Shown here: positions 7,650 to 15,955 of the stretch, one piece after another
Position numbering within the stretch: position 1 is the stretch's first letter
Layout: each line of letters opens with the position of its first letter
NCBI GenBank assembly: GCA_963844575.1
Contig: CAWJOU010000005.1
Location: 3,596,001 to 3,660,000 of the forward strand
DNA length: 64,000 bases
Direction: 5' to 3'
Source of the DNA: DASZUK01 sp963844575
Lineage (GTDB): Bacteria > Actinomycetota > Acidimicrobiia > Acidimicrobiales > RAAP-2
The notes under the pieces: model-generated
Databases searched by the model: none
The model's input: only the letters and a program-made list of their open reading frames with translations
What the model was told of the DNA's origin: nothing
Program-made: the position numbers and the translations under genes

Positions 7650-9803
7650 GCGCCGCCGGTGCCGGCCCGCCGCCCGACCAGGCTGTACGCCCATGGGGAC
7701 GAGCGGGTCGACGACTGGTACTGGCTCCGCGACCGGGACGACCCGGCGGTCGTCGCCCATCTGAAGGCCGAGAACGCGTACGCGGACGCGTGCCTGGCCG
7801 ACCAGGCCGGCGTCCGCCAAGCCCTCTACGACGAGATGGTCGCCCGGATCGCGGAGACGGACCTGTCGGTGCCGGTCCGTCGGGGACCATGGTGGTACTA
7901 CCACCGGACGGAGGAGAAGAAGAGCTACCCGATCCACTGCCGTCGGCCGGCCACGGGTGACGTGCCGCCGGTCGACCCGGGACCGGCCGCTGACGAACAG
8001 GTCCTCCTCGACGAGAACGAGCTGGCCGAGGGGTTGGCGTTCTTCGAGGTCGCCAACTTGGCGATCAGCCCCGACCACGGCTGGCTGGCGTACGCCACCG
8101 ACACGACCGGCGGGGAGATCTTCGACCTGACGTTCCGCCGGCTCGCCGGCGAGCCGGGAACGGCGGTCGCAGCGGGCCGGGCGGTCGAAACGGTCCGCGA
8201 CACGTACTACGGGCTGGCGTGGGCGGCGGACAACGAGACGGTGTTCTACACGCGGGTCGACGAGGCGATGCGCCCGTACCAGCTGTGGCGGCACCGGGTC
8301 GGCACGGACCCGGCCACGGACGTCGAGGTGCTCGAGGAGCCGGACGAGCGGTTCACGCTGTCGGTCGGCAAGACCAAGGACGGCGAGTACGTCGTCGTCG
8401 TTCTGCAGTCGAACACGACGAGCGAGATATGGGTCGTCCCGGCCGCCGACCCGACGGCCGAGCCGAGGTTGATCGAGGGCCGCCGTCCCGGGGTCGAGTA
8501 CGGGATCGAGCACCACCGGGACCCGACGAGCGGGCACGGCTGGTTCACGATCGTCACGAACGACGAGGCCCTCGACTTCCGTCTCGTCGTCGCGCCGACC
8601 GCCCGCCCGGGCCGGGCCCACTGGCAGGAGGTCGTCCCCCACCGCCCGGGGACGCGGCTGGAGGACGTCGACGTCTTCTGCGACTGGCTCGTCCTCGCCG
8701 AACGGCTCGACGGCGAACCGGGGCTCCGGGTCGTCCCGCTGGACCACCCGGACGGCCCGTTCGCCGGCGACCTGCTGGCTCGCAGCCGGCTCGTCGAGTC
8801 GGCCGAGCACCCGTCGGTGACCTGGGAGGGCCCGAACCCGGAGCCGTCGTCGACGACGCTCCGCTACGAGCAGACGTCGATGGTGACGCCGCACACCGTC
8901 CTCGACGGCGACCTGGCGACCGGTCGGAGCACCGTCCGCAAGCGCCAACCGGTGCTCGGCGGCTACGACGCGGACCGCTACCGCACGTACCGGACGTGGG
9001 CGACCGCCGACGACGGGGCCCGCGTCCCGCTCTCCGTCGTCCACCGGGCCGACGTGACCGGCCCGGCGCCGTGCGTCCTCTACGGCTACGGCGCGTACGA
9101 GCACTCGATCGACCCGGCGTTCTCGTCGCTCCGGCTGTCGCTGCTCGACCGGGGCGTCGTCTTCGCCATCGCCCACGTCCGCGGCGGGGGCGAGATGGGC
9201 CGCGGCTGGTACGAGGACGGGAAGCTGGCGGCGAAGCCGCACACGTTCTCCGACTTCGTCGCCTGCGCCCGCCACCTCGTCGACACCGGGACGACCGTCC
9301 CCGAACGGCTGGCCGCCCGCGGCGGATCGGCCGGCGGCCTGCTGATGGGCGTCATCGTCAACGAGGCGCCGGAGCTGTTCGCGGCGGTCGTCGCGGAGGT
9401 CCCGTTCGTCGACTGCCTGACGACGATGATGGACGAGACGCTGCCGCTCACCGTCGGCGAATGGGAGGAGTGGGGCAACCCGGTCGCCGATCCGGACGCG
9501 TACGCGACGATGAAGTCGTACTCGCCGTACGACAACGTCGGCGCCGGGCGGCACCCGCGCCTCCTGGTCACCGCCGGGCTCCACGACGCCCGCGTCGGCT
9601 ACTGGGAGCCGGCCAAGTGGGTGGCCAAGCTCCGGGCCGCCGACCCGGCGGCCCGGATCCTCCTGCGGACCGAGCTCGTCGCCGGCCACGGCGGACCGTC
9701 CGGCCGCTACGACGCCTGGCAGGACGAGGCCCTCGTCTACGCCTTTCTGCTCGACGCCCTCGGCGTCGGCACCGTCGAGGGCGGCGCCACCGACCCGACC
9801 TGA
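7590..9803 (+). CDS. ptrB: Oligopeptidase B (S9A serine peptidase)
   Basis: A 737-residue prolyl-oligopeptidase-family enzyme that cuts short peptides after basic residues. It begins with a propeller domain (DDWYWLRDRDD near the N-terminus). The alpha/beta hydrolase domain at the end has nucleophile Ser in RGGSAGGLLMG, catalytic Asp in GLHDARVGYWEPAKWVAKLR and His in GHGGPSGRYD, all in oligopeptidase B form. GGAAGG stands 8 nt before the ATG at 7590. The first 20 codons are a 15-bp repeat that offers several further in-frame ATGs, so the real N-terminus could be any of these. No signal peptide, so cytoplasmic. Confidence 0.93.
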   Translation: MSDEPMSDGPMSDGPMSDEMAPPVPARRPTRLYAHGDERVDDWYWLRDRDDPAVVAHLKAENAYADACLADQAGVRQALYDEMVARIAETDLSVPVRRGPWWYYHRTEEKKSYPIHCRRPATGDVPPVDPGPAADEQVLLDENELAEGLAFFEVANLAISPDHGWLAYATDTTGGEIFDLTFRRLAGEPGTAVAAGRAVETVRDTYYGLAWAADNETVFYTRVDEAMRPYQLWRHRVGTDPATDVEVLEEPDERFTLSVGKTKDGEYVVVVLQSNTTSEIWVVPAADPTAEPRLIEGRRPGVEYGIEHHRDPTSGHGWFTIVTNDEALDFRLVVAPTARPGRAHWQEVVPHRPGTRLEDVDVFCDWLVLAERLDGEPGLRVVPLDHPDGPFAGDLLARSRLVESAEHPSVTWEGPNPEPSSTTLRYEQTSMVTPHTVLDGDLATGRSTVRKRQPVLGGYDADRYRTYRTWATADDGARVPLSVVHRADVTGPAPCVLYGYGAYEHSIDPAFSSLRLSLLDRGVVFAIAHVRGGGEMGRGWYEDGKLAAKPHTFSDFVACARHLVDTGTTVPERLAARGGSAGGLLMGVIVNEAPELFAAVVAEVPFVDCLTTMMDETLPLTVGEWEEWGNPVADPDAYATMKSYSPYDNVGAGRHPRLLVTAGLHDARVGYWEPAKWVAKLRAADPAARILLRTELVAGHGGPSGRYDAWQDEALVYAFLLDALGVGTVEGGATDPT

Positions 9804-9848
9804 CCTAACGGGTTGTGCCGGCGTTGGTGCCGGCGCTCGAGGTCGTAC

Positions 9849-10739
9849 TCAGGTCGTGCTCGTGCTGGCGCTGCCGGTTGTCCCCGCCGCCGGGGTCGGG
9901 CTGGCCCCGGCGGGCTGGAAGGTCATGAGGAACGGCGTCTGGTAGCCGTTGGGCAGCACGACGGGCTTGCGGTCGAGCGTGACGGTGAGCGCGCTCGGCG
10001 CGCCGAGCTCGATCGTGCTGGCTCCGGTGAGGGGGACCGACTGGGTCTGGCCGGACGCCAGCGTCTGACTGAACACGGTGCTGCCGGTCGACGACTTCAC
10101 TGTGACCCAGCACGCCCCGGTCGTCGCGGTCAGGGTCAACGTGTACGCCGACGTCGGCGGCTGGTAGGTGCCGCTCGTCGGCGTCGACGTCGTCGCGACG
10201 AACGACGTCGGCACCGTCGTCGTCGTGGTCTTGGGCGCGGTGGTCGTCGTGGTCCGGCCGTGGCCGGCGGTCGTCGTCGTCCCGGTGTGGCCGGTCGTGG
10301 ACGTCGTCTTGGCGTGGCCGGTGGTCGTCGTCGCGGTGGCGTTGGGATGGTGGTGCTGGGCCCGAGCGCCGATGACCACGACGACGACGAGCAGGGCGAT
10401 GACGACGGCGGCCACCAGGATCGGCGCACCGAGACGGCGCGGTCGGTGGTTCATCGCCGACATCGCCCGGTCCTGACCCCGTCGCCCGAGGGCCGGCGGC
10501 GTCGGCGTCGGGTCCTCGAAGACGAGGTTCCGGGCCGCCGGGCGGGGCGGGTCGCTCGCCTCCTCGCTCTGGCCGAGGACGCGGACCGTCGACGTTCGAG
10601 CCCGCATCCCACCGAGCGTGTCGAGGGTGCTCCGGTAGCCTTCGACCGAATGCGTCTCGTCCCCGCCACGCCGGCGGACCAGCCAGGCGACGCCGACCAC
10701 GAGGGCCAGCACCACCACGATCACGACGACGACGACCAT
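9849..10739 (-). CDS. Membrane protein with RodZ-like C-terminal (DUF4115-type) domain
   Basis: A 296-residue protein with an N-terminal membrane segment (residues 2-19), a cytoplasmic stretch, a second membrane segment near 105-125 (APILVAAVVIALLVVVVVIG), a Thr/His-rich linker with repeated TTTT, and a C-terminal beta domain (ACWVTVKSSTGSTVF ... ELGAPSALTVTLD) of the kind found at the periplasmic end of the cytoskeleton protein RodZ. The N-terminal helix-turn-helix of real RodZ is absent, so a cytoskeletal role is not supported. The Thr-rich linker suggests a cell-surface protein. The gene is divergent from the TetR gene, with a shared operator-like palindrome between them. Confidence 0.65.
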   Translation of the reverse strand: MVVVVVIVVVLALVVGVAWLVRRRGGDETHSVEGYRSTLDTLGGMRARTSTVRVLGQSEEASDPPRPAARNLVFEDPTPTPPALGRRGQDRAMSAMNHRPRRLGAPILVAAVVIALLVVVVVIGARAQHHHPNATATTTTGHAKTTSTTGHTGTTTTAGHGRTTTTTAPKTTTTTVPTSFVATTSTPTSGTYQPPTSAYTLTLTATTGACWVTVKSSTGSTVFSQTLASGQTQSVPLTGASTIELGAPSALTVTLDRKPVVLPNGYQTPFLMTFQPAGASPTPAAGTTGSASTSTT

Positions 10740-10798
10740 CGGCCCTATTCAACAAGACGGACGGGGGGTCGGCGAGATCGGGGCCGTTTATGCGAAAC

Positions 10799-10816
10799 CT
10801 TGCAAGCGCTTGCTAG
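10799..10816. promoter_or_regulatory. TetR-type operator palindrome
   Basis: CTTGCAAGCGCTTGCTAG contains the perfect 12-bp palindrome GCAAGCGCTTGC at 10802-10813, with two more matching pairs outside a single mismatch. It lies 60 bp from the start of the leftward membrane gene and about 125 bp before the rightward TetR gene. Size and place are as expected for the binding site of that regulator, controlling both promoters. Confidence 0.6.
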
Positions 10817-10938
10817 TGTACGGAAGAGGGGCCGGCACGGTGGGCGGACACCGAAGCGGTGACGTCCGGCCGGTCCCGATGACCACGGCGTGTCCGGTCG
10901 GGTGACGGGAGCGCCGCCACTGGCGGAGGGGAGCGGGC

Positions 10939-11538
10939 ATGGCGCAGGCCACGAAGATCGACGGTCGGCGGGCCCGGGGCCTGCGCACTCGCGACGCCAT
11001 CGTCAACGCGCTGATGGATCTCATCGCCGGCGGCGACATCGCCCCGACGGCCCAGCGCATCGCCGACCGGGCGGGCGTGTCGGTGCGGTCCGTCTACCAG
11101 CACTTCACCGACGTGGAGGGGCTCTACGCGGACGCGGCGGCCCGCAGCTTCGAGTGGGTGCGCTCGGTCTCCGGCGAGATAGACCCCGCCTGGCCGCTCG
11201 AGCGCCGGGTCGACGAGTTCACCGAGTCACGGGCGACGACGCTCGAGATGCTGACCCCGTTCAGCCGGGCGGCTCGGATCATCGAGCCGACGTCGGAGAC
11301 GATCAGCGCCAACCGCGCCGCCATGCAGAAGTGGGGCCGCGACCGGGTCGCCGGGGTCTTCTCGCCCGAGCTGTCCAAGCTCGACGGGACCGCCCGGGCC
11401 TGCCTGCTGGCGGCGCTCGACACGCTCAGCAGCGCCGAGGCGTGGGAGCACCTGCGGTCGAGCGGGCACAGCGTGAAGTCGGCCCGCCAGGTCATGCGGG
11501 CCGGCATCCTCGCCCTCGCGACCAGCGTCGACCGGTAG
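10939..11538 (+). CDS. TetR/AcrR family transcriptional regulator
   Basis: A 199-residue TetR regulator. The N-terminal helix-turn-helix is clear (PTAQRIADRAGVSVRSVYQH, then F), followed by the variable ligand-binding helices. A strong purine-rich site (GGAGGGGAGCGG) precedes the ATG. The nearest candidate target is the divergent RodZ-like membrane gene together with its own promoter, through the palindrome about 125 bp upstream. Ligand unknown. Confidence 0.9.
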   Translation: MAQATKIDGRRARGLRTRDAIVNALMDLIAGGDIAPTAQRIADRAGVSVRSVYQHFTDVEGLYADAAARSFEWVRSVSGEIDPAWPLERRVDEFTESRATTLEMLTPFSRAARIIEPTSETISANRAAMQKWGRDRVAGVFSPELSKLDGTARACLLAALDTLSSAEAWEHLRSSGHSVKSARQVMRAGILALATSVDR

Positions 11539-11583
11539 ATCAGGTCCGCCGGTAGATCAGGTCCGCCGGTAGATCAGGTCCGC
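11533..11583. repeat. Three perfect 17-bp tandem repeats across two convergent stop codons
   Basis: CGGTAGATCAGGTCCGC occurs three times head to tail (11533-11549, 11550-11566, 11567-11583). The first copy holds the TAG of the tetR gene and the third the TGA of the leftward epimerase gene, so the repeat fills the whole space between the two stop codons. Each copy carries a stop for both strands. Confidence 0.95.
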
Positions 11584-12125
11584 AGACCGGCTCGCGGCCG
11601 GAGACCGGGCGGCAGGTCACGCCGGCGTGGGTTGGCCTGGTCCCGGTCGGACAGCACCGGGTCGGCGACGCCCCAGTCGGCCGCGACGTCCGGATCGTCC
11701 CAGGCCAGGCCGAGCTCGTCGTTCGGGTTGTAGTAGCTGTCGACGAGGTACCAGAGCAGCAGGTCGGTCAGCGCGGCGAACCCGTGGGCGACACCGGGCG
11801 GGATGAACAGGCCGCGGTCCTCGTCGCCGGAGAGCTCGAGCACCTCGGTGGCCCCGTCCGTCGGCGACCCGTCGCGCAGGTCATGCAGCACGACGCGGGC
11901 CCGGCCGCGCAGCAGGTACCAGTAGTCGGCCTGGTGGAGGTGGTAGTGGAGGCCGACGATCGCGCCGGCCTGCTTCTCCGACCGGTTGGCCTGGACCATC
12001 TCCCGACCCAGCGGCAGCCACTGCCGGCGGTACGTCTCGACGAACCGCCCCCGCTCGTCGCCATGGACATCCGGCTCGACGACCAGCACGTCGTCGATCG
12101 TCGTGGACGGTACGAATTTCGGCAC
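11574..12125 (-). CDS. dTDP-4-dehydrorhamnose 3,5-epimerase family (RmlC-like)
   Basis: A 183-residue cupin of the RmlC family, which epimerises C3 and C5 of a dTDP-4-keto-6-deoxy sugar for rhamnose or related cell-wall sugars. Visible family positions are ERGRFVETYR at the start, IVGLHYH with the active-site His, IPPGVAHGF, and YYNPNDELGLAWDDP near the end. A GTG at 12125 starts the frame. No other rhamnose genes are next to it, so the exact sugar is open. It is convergent with the TetR gene, separated only by the 17-bp repeat. Confidence 0.85.
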   Translation of the reverse strand: MPKFVPSTTIDDVLVVEPDVHGDERGRFVETYRRQWLPLGREMVQANRSEKQAGAIVGLHYHLHQADYWYLLRGRARVVLHDLRDGSPTDGATEVLELSGDEDRGLFIPPGVAHGFAALTDLLLWYLVDSYYNPNDELGLAWDDPDVAADWGVADPVLSDRDQANPRRRDLPPGLRPRAGLRT

Positions 12126-12178
12126 GGGCCGAGACGGTAGCAGGGGCTGGCGGGCGGCGGTTGGGACCCGGTCGGCGG

Positions 12179-12682
12179 CTACACCGCGAAGCGGCCGAAG
12201 CCGCCGCGGTAGAAGAGCAGCGGTGCGCCCTCGCCGACGCCGAGGTCGAGCACCCGGCCGGTGACCAGCTCGTGGTCGCCAGAGTCATGGATGATGCCCA
12301 GCTCGCACTCGACCCAGGCCAGGGAGCCGTCGAGGATCGGCGTTCCGGCCGCGCCGAGGTGCCAGGCGACGCCGCTGAACTTGTCGCCGCCGGACACCGC
12401 GAAATCCCGGCAGAGGGCTTCTTGGTGGTCCGAGAGGATGTTGACCGCGAACGCGCCGGCCTGGGCGATCCGGGGCCAGCTGGTCGACGACTTGGCCGGC
12501 GCCAGCGCGACCAGCGGGGGGTCGAGCGACAAGGACGTGAACGCCTGGCACGTGAACCCGACCGGCGCGCCGTCCTCCATCGCCGTCACCACGGTGACGC
12601 CGGTGGCAAAGTGCCCGAGCACCTCCCGGAAGCGCCCCTGGTCGATCGTCGGGGCACCCCGCTCCTGCAGGTCGTCGCTCAC
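12179..12682 (-). CDS. Flavin reductase-like FMN-binding protein
   Basis: A 167-residue protein of the flavin reductase domain family (HpaC/RutF-like), which reduces FMN or FAD with NAD(P)H for a partner monooxygenase. Typical blocks are HFATGVTVVTA, GFTCQAFTSLSLDPPLVALA and FAVNILSDHQEALCRDFA. GTG at 12682 follows AGAGGG by 6 nt. No flavin monooxygenase is adjacent, so the partner is unknown. Confidence 0.88.
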   Translation of the reverse strand: MSDDLQERGAPTIDQGRFREVLGHFATGVTVVTAMEDGAPVGFTCQAFTSLSLDPPLVALAPAKSSTSWPRIAQAGAFAVNILSDHQEALCRDFAVSGGDKFSGVAWHLGAAGTPILDGSLAWVECELGIIHDSGDHELVTGRVLDLGVGEGAPLLFYRGGFGRFAV

Positions 12683-12727
12683 GTCTGTCCCTCTCTCCCC
12701 CGTCGGTGGATCATCTCAATGATGCCG

Positions 12728-13582
12728 TCACGACCGGCCGAGGTCGACGACCAACCCCTCGCTGGCCAGCGAGACGTCGTCCAGCCGTCCGGCCTCCGGC
12801 AGCCGCCGGGCCCGGCGGAGCAGGCGGTCGGCGTCCCGGTCGGTTCGGGCGGGATCGTGGTGGAACAGCAGGAGCCGCTTGGCCCCGGCCTCCGCGGCCA
12901 CCCGCACCGCGTAGGCCACCGTCGAATGTCCCCAGTCGGACTTCTCGACGAACTCCTCGTCGGTGTACTGCGCGTCGTGGACGACCAGGTCGGCGCCGTC
13001 GCAGAGCTCGAGCACACCGTCGGCGACGAGCTGGCGGTCGAGCGGTGCCTGGTGGTCCGGCACGTACGCCAGCACGTGACCGTCGGCCTCGATCCGGAAG
13101 CCGAGCGTGTTGCCGCGGTGCGGGACCGACCGGGCCCGGACCTTCGCCGAGCCGATCGCGAAGTCCTCGTCGCCGGTGTCGGTGAACCGGACCTCGCCCC
13201 GGAAGTCCGTCATGTGGACCGGGAAGAACGGCGGCTGGACGGCACCGGGCAGCGTGTCCTCGAGGCGGCTGCCGTCCTGGCTCGGCCCGTAGACATGGAG
13301 GACCGCGCCCGGATCGTGGAGCGGGCCGAAGAACGGCAGGCCGAGGATGTGGTCGAAGTGCAGGTGGGTGAGGAGCGCGTTGGCTCGCAGCGGCCGGCCT
13401 TCCGCTCGCAGCTCCGGAGCGATCGCCTCGCCGAGCGCCCGCATGCCGGTGCCGAGGTCGAGGATCAGCGGGTCGTCGCCGTCGATCGTGACGAGGACGC
13501 ACGACGTGTTCCCGCCGATCCGCCGGTAGCGGTCACCGGAGCACGGGCACGAGCCCCGGACACCGTAGAAGGTGACCTGCAC
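12728..13582 (-). CDS. MBL-fold metallo-hydrolase
   Basis: A 284-residue metallo-beta-lactamase-fold hydrolase. The metal site motif is THLHFDH, with further likely ligands in SVPHRGN, VVHDAQY and the C-terminal FHHDPAR. The N-terminus VTFYGVRGSCPC is common in a subgroup related to PhnP and RNase Z-like phosphodiesterases. Substrate not known. It is 45 bp upstream of the flavin reductase gene on the same strand. Confidence 0.85.
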   Translation of the reverse strand: MQVTFYGVRGSCPCSGDRYRRIGGNTSCVLVTIDGDDPLILDLGTGMRALGEAIAPELRAEGRPLRANALLTHLHFDHILGLPFFGPLHDPGAVLHVYGPSQDGSRLEDTLPGAVQPPFFPVHMTDFRGEVRFTDTGDEDFAIGSAKVRARSVPHRGNTLGFRIEADGHVLAYVPDHQAPLDRQLVADGVLELCDGADLVVHDAQYTDEEFVEKSDWGHSTVAYAVRVAAEAGAKRLLLFHHDPARTDRDADRLLRRARRLPEAGRLDDVSLASEGLVVDLGRS

Positions 13583-13683
13583 CCCCTCACCGTAGCCCTG
13601 GTGCTGGACAGCCCCGGCTCGGGCCGCCGACGACGGCCGCTGGGCCGGCCGCTGGGCCGGCCGAACCGAAGTAGCGTTTTTGC

Positions 13684-14553
13684 ATGAGCCAACCGACCGT
13701 CGAAGCCAACGGCGTCGAATTCGCCTACCTCGAGGCCGGGCCGGCCGACGGGCCGTTGGCCCTCTGCCTCCACGGGTTCCCCGACACCGCCCACACGTGG
13801 CGCCATCTGCTGCCTGCCCTCGGCGACGCCGGCTACCACGCGGTCGCCCCGTTCCTCCGGGCGTACGCGCCGACCGCCATCCCGGCCGACGGCCAGTACC
13901 AGACCGGCGCGCTGGCCCGCGACGTCAACGCCCTCCACGAGGCGCTCGGCGGCCGCGGCGACGCGGTCGTCGTCGGCCACGACTGGGGCGCGCTCGCCAC
14001 CTACGGGGCCGTCGCCCACCAGCCGGACCGCTGGCGGCGAGTCGTCACCGCGGCCGTCCCGCCGACGCAGTCGGTGATGTCGTCGTTCTTCTCCTACGAC
14101 CAGCTCCACCGGAGCTGGTACACGTTCTTCTTCCAGTCGCCGTTCGCCGACATGGCGCTGCCGATGGACGACTACGTCTTCATCGACCGCCTCTGGGCCG
14201 ACTGGTCCCCGGGCTACGACGCGGCGTGGGACGTCGCCCGGGTGAAGGAGGCCATCGGCACGCCCGAGCGGATCGTCGCGGCGATCGGCTACTACCGGGC
14301 CCTCTACGACGGCAGCGGGCACGACCCGGCGCTGGCCGACGAGCAGGCCGCCTGCCTCGCCCCGACGCCCCGGCCGACCCTCTACCTCCACGGTGCCGAC
14401 GACGGCTGCTTCTCGTTCGACACGATCGACGATCCGTTGTCGTTCCTGGCCGACGGGTCCGAGGTCGTCCTCGTCCCCGCCGCCGGTCACTTCCTCCAGC
14501 TCGAACAGCCGGCCACGGTCAACGAGCACATCCTTCGCTTCCTCGCCGGTTAG
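13684..14553 (+). CDS. Alpha/beta hydrolase, epoxide hydrolase-like
   Basis: A 289-residue alpha/beta hydrolase. The nucleophile is Asp in VVVGHDWGALA, as in epoxide hydrolases and haloalkane dehalogenases; the oxyanion motif is LHGFPD, a lid Tyr may be in IGYYRALYD, the acid lies near HGADDGCFS and His in AAGHFLQLEQ. The start at 13684 has no ribosome binding site; TAGCGT about 7 nt upstream suggests a leaderless transcript. A second member of the family lies at 35440-36324. Confidence 0.82.
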   Translation: MSQPTVEANGVEFAYLEAGPADGPLALCLHGFPDTAHTWRHLLPALGDAGYHAVAPFLRAYAPTAIPADGQYQTGALARDVNALHEALGGRGDAVVVGHDWGALATYGAVAHQPDRWRRVVTAAVPPTQSVMSSFFSYDQLHRSWYTFFFQSPFADMALPMDDYVFIDRLWADWSPGYDAAWDVARVKEAIGTPERIVAAIGYYRALYDGSGHDPALADEQAACLAPTPRPTLYLHGADDGCFSFDTIDDPLSFLADGSEVVLVPAAGHFLQLEQPATVNEHILRFLAG

Positions 14554-14571
14554 CAGGTAGGCGACACCGCG

Positions 14572-15462
14572 TCAGGCGAGCTCGAGGACGTCGCCGCGCC
14601 AACGGGCGAGGCCGTCGGTGACGAGCGTGTCGGCGGCCCGACCGGCCCGCTCAGGATCGGCCGGCCAGCCGGCGACGGCTGGCACGTCGTCCCGGACGAC
14701 CGAGCGCTGCCGCAAAGCCGCGACCAGCCGACCGCGGCCCTGACGGTCGGAGCCCTCGAACCGCGACTGCGGCCTCGACGTCGCGGCCGAGCCGGTGGCG
14801 GGGTCCGGGAGCGACCAGTCCCGGGTCGCCCAGGCGCAGCGCGTCCGGACCGGGCAGCCGGTGCAGTCCGGCCGCTGTGACGTGCAGTGCCGGGCGCCGA
14901 GGTCGAAGAGGGACTGGCCGAACGCCCAGGACCGGCCGGGCGGCGCGAGCCGGTCGGCCAACGACTGCGCCTCGGCCGCCCGGAGCGGCCGGCCGGCGAC
15001 AGCCCGGGCGAGCAGCCGGGCGACGTTGGTGTCGACGACACCGACGTCGGCCTCGAACGCGAAGACGAGCACGGCCCGGGCGGTGTACGCGCCGAGGCCG
15101 GGCAGTGCGAGCAGCGACGCCAGGTCGTCGGGCACGGCGCCGCCGTGCCGCTCGACGACCGCGGTGGCCGTCCGGTGCAAGAAGACGGCGCGGCGGTTGT
15201 AGCCGAGGCCGGCCCATGCCCGGACGACGTCAGCCGGCTCGGCCGCCGCGCAGGCCGCCGGCGTCGGGAACCGCTCGACGAACCGGCCGTACGGGCCGAC
15301 GACCCGGTCGGCCTGGGTCTGCTGGAGCATGACCTCGCTGACCAGGACCAACCACGGGTCGCGCGTGGTCCGCCACGGCAGGTCCCGCCGGTGCTGGGCG
15401 CCCCATCGGAGGACGGCCCGGCGCCACCAGGCGTCGGACGGCTCAGCCCCAGACGTCGTCAC
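14572..15462 (-). CDS. mutY: A/G-specific adenine glycosylase MutY
   Basis: A 296-residue DNA glycosylase that removes adenine paired with 8-oxoguanine. The helix-hairpin-helix LPGLGAYTARAV is followed by the catalytic Asp in GVVDTNVARLL; the family Glu is in VSEVMLQQTQ. Four Cys (CTSQRPDCTGCPVRTRC) bind the [4Fe-4S] cluster. After the cluster only about 85 residues remain, so the NUDIX-like 8-oxoG-recognition domain of longer MutY proteins is reduced or missing. Its GTG start overlaps the upstream hydratase gene by 20 bp. Confidence 0.93.
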   Translation of the reverse strand: MTTSGAEPSDAWWRRAVLRWGAQHRRDLPWRTTRDPWLVLVSEVMLQQTQADRVVGPYGRFVERFPTPAACAAAEPADVVRAWAGLGYNRRAVFLHRTATAVVERHGGAVPDDLASLLALPGLGAYTARAVLVFAFEADVGVVDTNVARLLARAVAGRPLRAAEAQSLADRLAPPGRSWAFGQSLFDLGARHCTSQRPDCTGCPVRTRCAWATRDWSLPDPATGSAATSRPQSRFEGSDRQGRGRLVAALRQRSVVRDDVPAVAGWPADPERAGRAADTLVTDGLARWRGDVLELA

Positions 15463-15955
15463 CGTACGGGCGTCGCCGGGCCGGGGCCGACGCCGCCTTC
15501 CAGACCATGACCTTGCGGCGGAAGAAGCAGACCTCCTCGCCCCGCTGGTTGAACGCCTTCGTCTCGACCGTGACGATCCCCCGGTCGTCCTTCGACTTCG
15601 ACGGCACCTTGTCGACGACCTTCGTCTCGGCGTAGATCGTGTCGCCGTGGAACGTCGGGAACCGGTGGACGAGCGACTCGACCTCGAGGTTGGCGATCGC
15701 CGACCCGCTGACGTCGGGCACGCTCATGCCGAGCGCCAGCGAGTAGACGAGGTTCCCGACGACGACGTTCTTGCCGTGCACCGTCTCCTGCTCGGCGAAC
15801 CACGCGTTCGTGTGCAGCGGGTGGTGGTTCATCGTCAGCATGCAGAACAGATGGTCGTCCGCCTCGGTGATCGTCTTGCCCGGCCAGTGCCGGTAGACGT
15901 CGCCGACGACGAACTCCTCGAAGTACCGGCCGAACGGGCGGTCGCGGGTGGTCAT
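15443..15955 (-). CDS. MaoC-type dehydratase, probable mesaconyl-CoA hydratase
   Basis: A 170-residue hot-dog fold hydratase. The sequence PGKTITEADDHLFCMLTMNH, then HPLHTN, and the stretches VVGNLVYSLALGMSVPDVSG and PTFHGDTIYAETKVVD are of the single-domain type that accompanies methylsuccinyl-CoA dehydrogenase and malyl-CoA lyase genes in actinobacteria. The proposed reaction is mesaconyl-C1-CoA to beta-methylmalyl-CoA. ATG at 15955 overlaps the stop of the membrane gene upstream by 4 bp. Family call strong; exact substrate inferred from the nearby mcd and mcl-like genes. Confidence 0.78.
   Translation of the reverse strand: MTTRDRPFGRYFEEFVVGDVYRHWPGKTITEADDHLFCMLTMNHHPLHTNAWFAEQETVHGKNVVVGNLVYSLALGMSVPDVSGSAIANLEVESLVHRFPTFHGDTIYAETKVVDKVPSKSKDDRGIVTVETKAFNQRGEEVCFFRRKVMVWKAASAPARRRPYGDDVWG

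Noticed and set aside
7300..7890. Upstream extension of sufB to 7890
   Set aside because: Low-complexity Arg/Pro/Ser text crossing the ptrB start; the ATG at 7299 has a good ribosome binding site and matches the family N-terminus.
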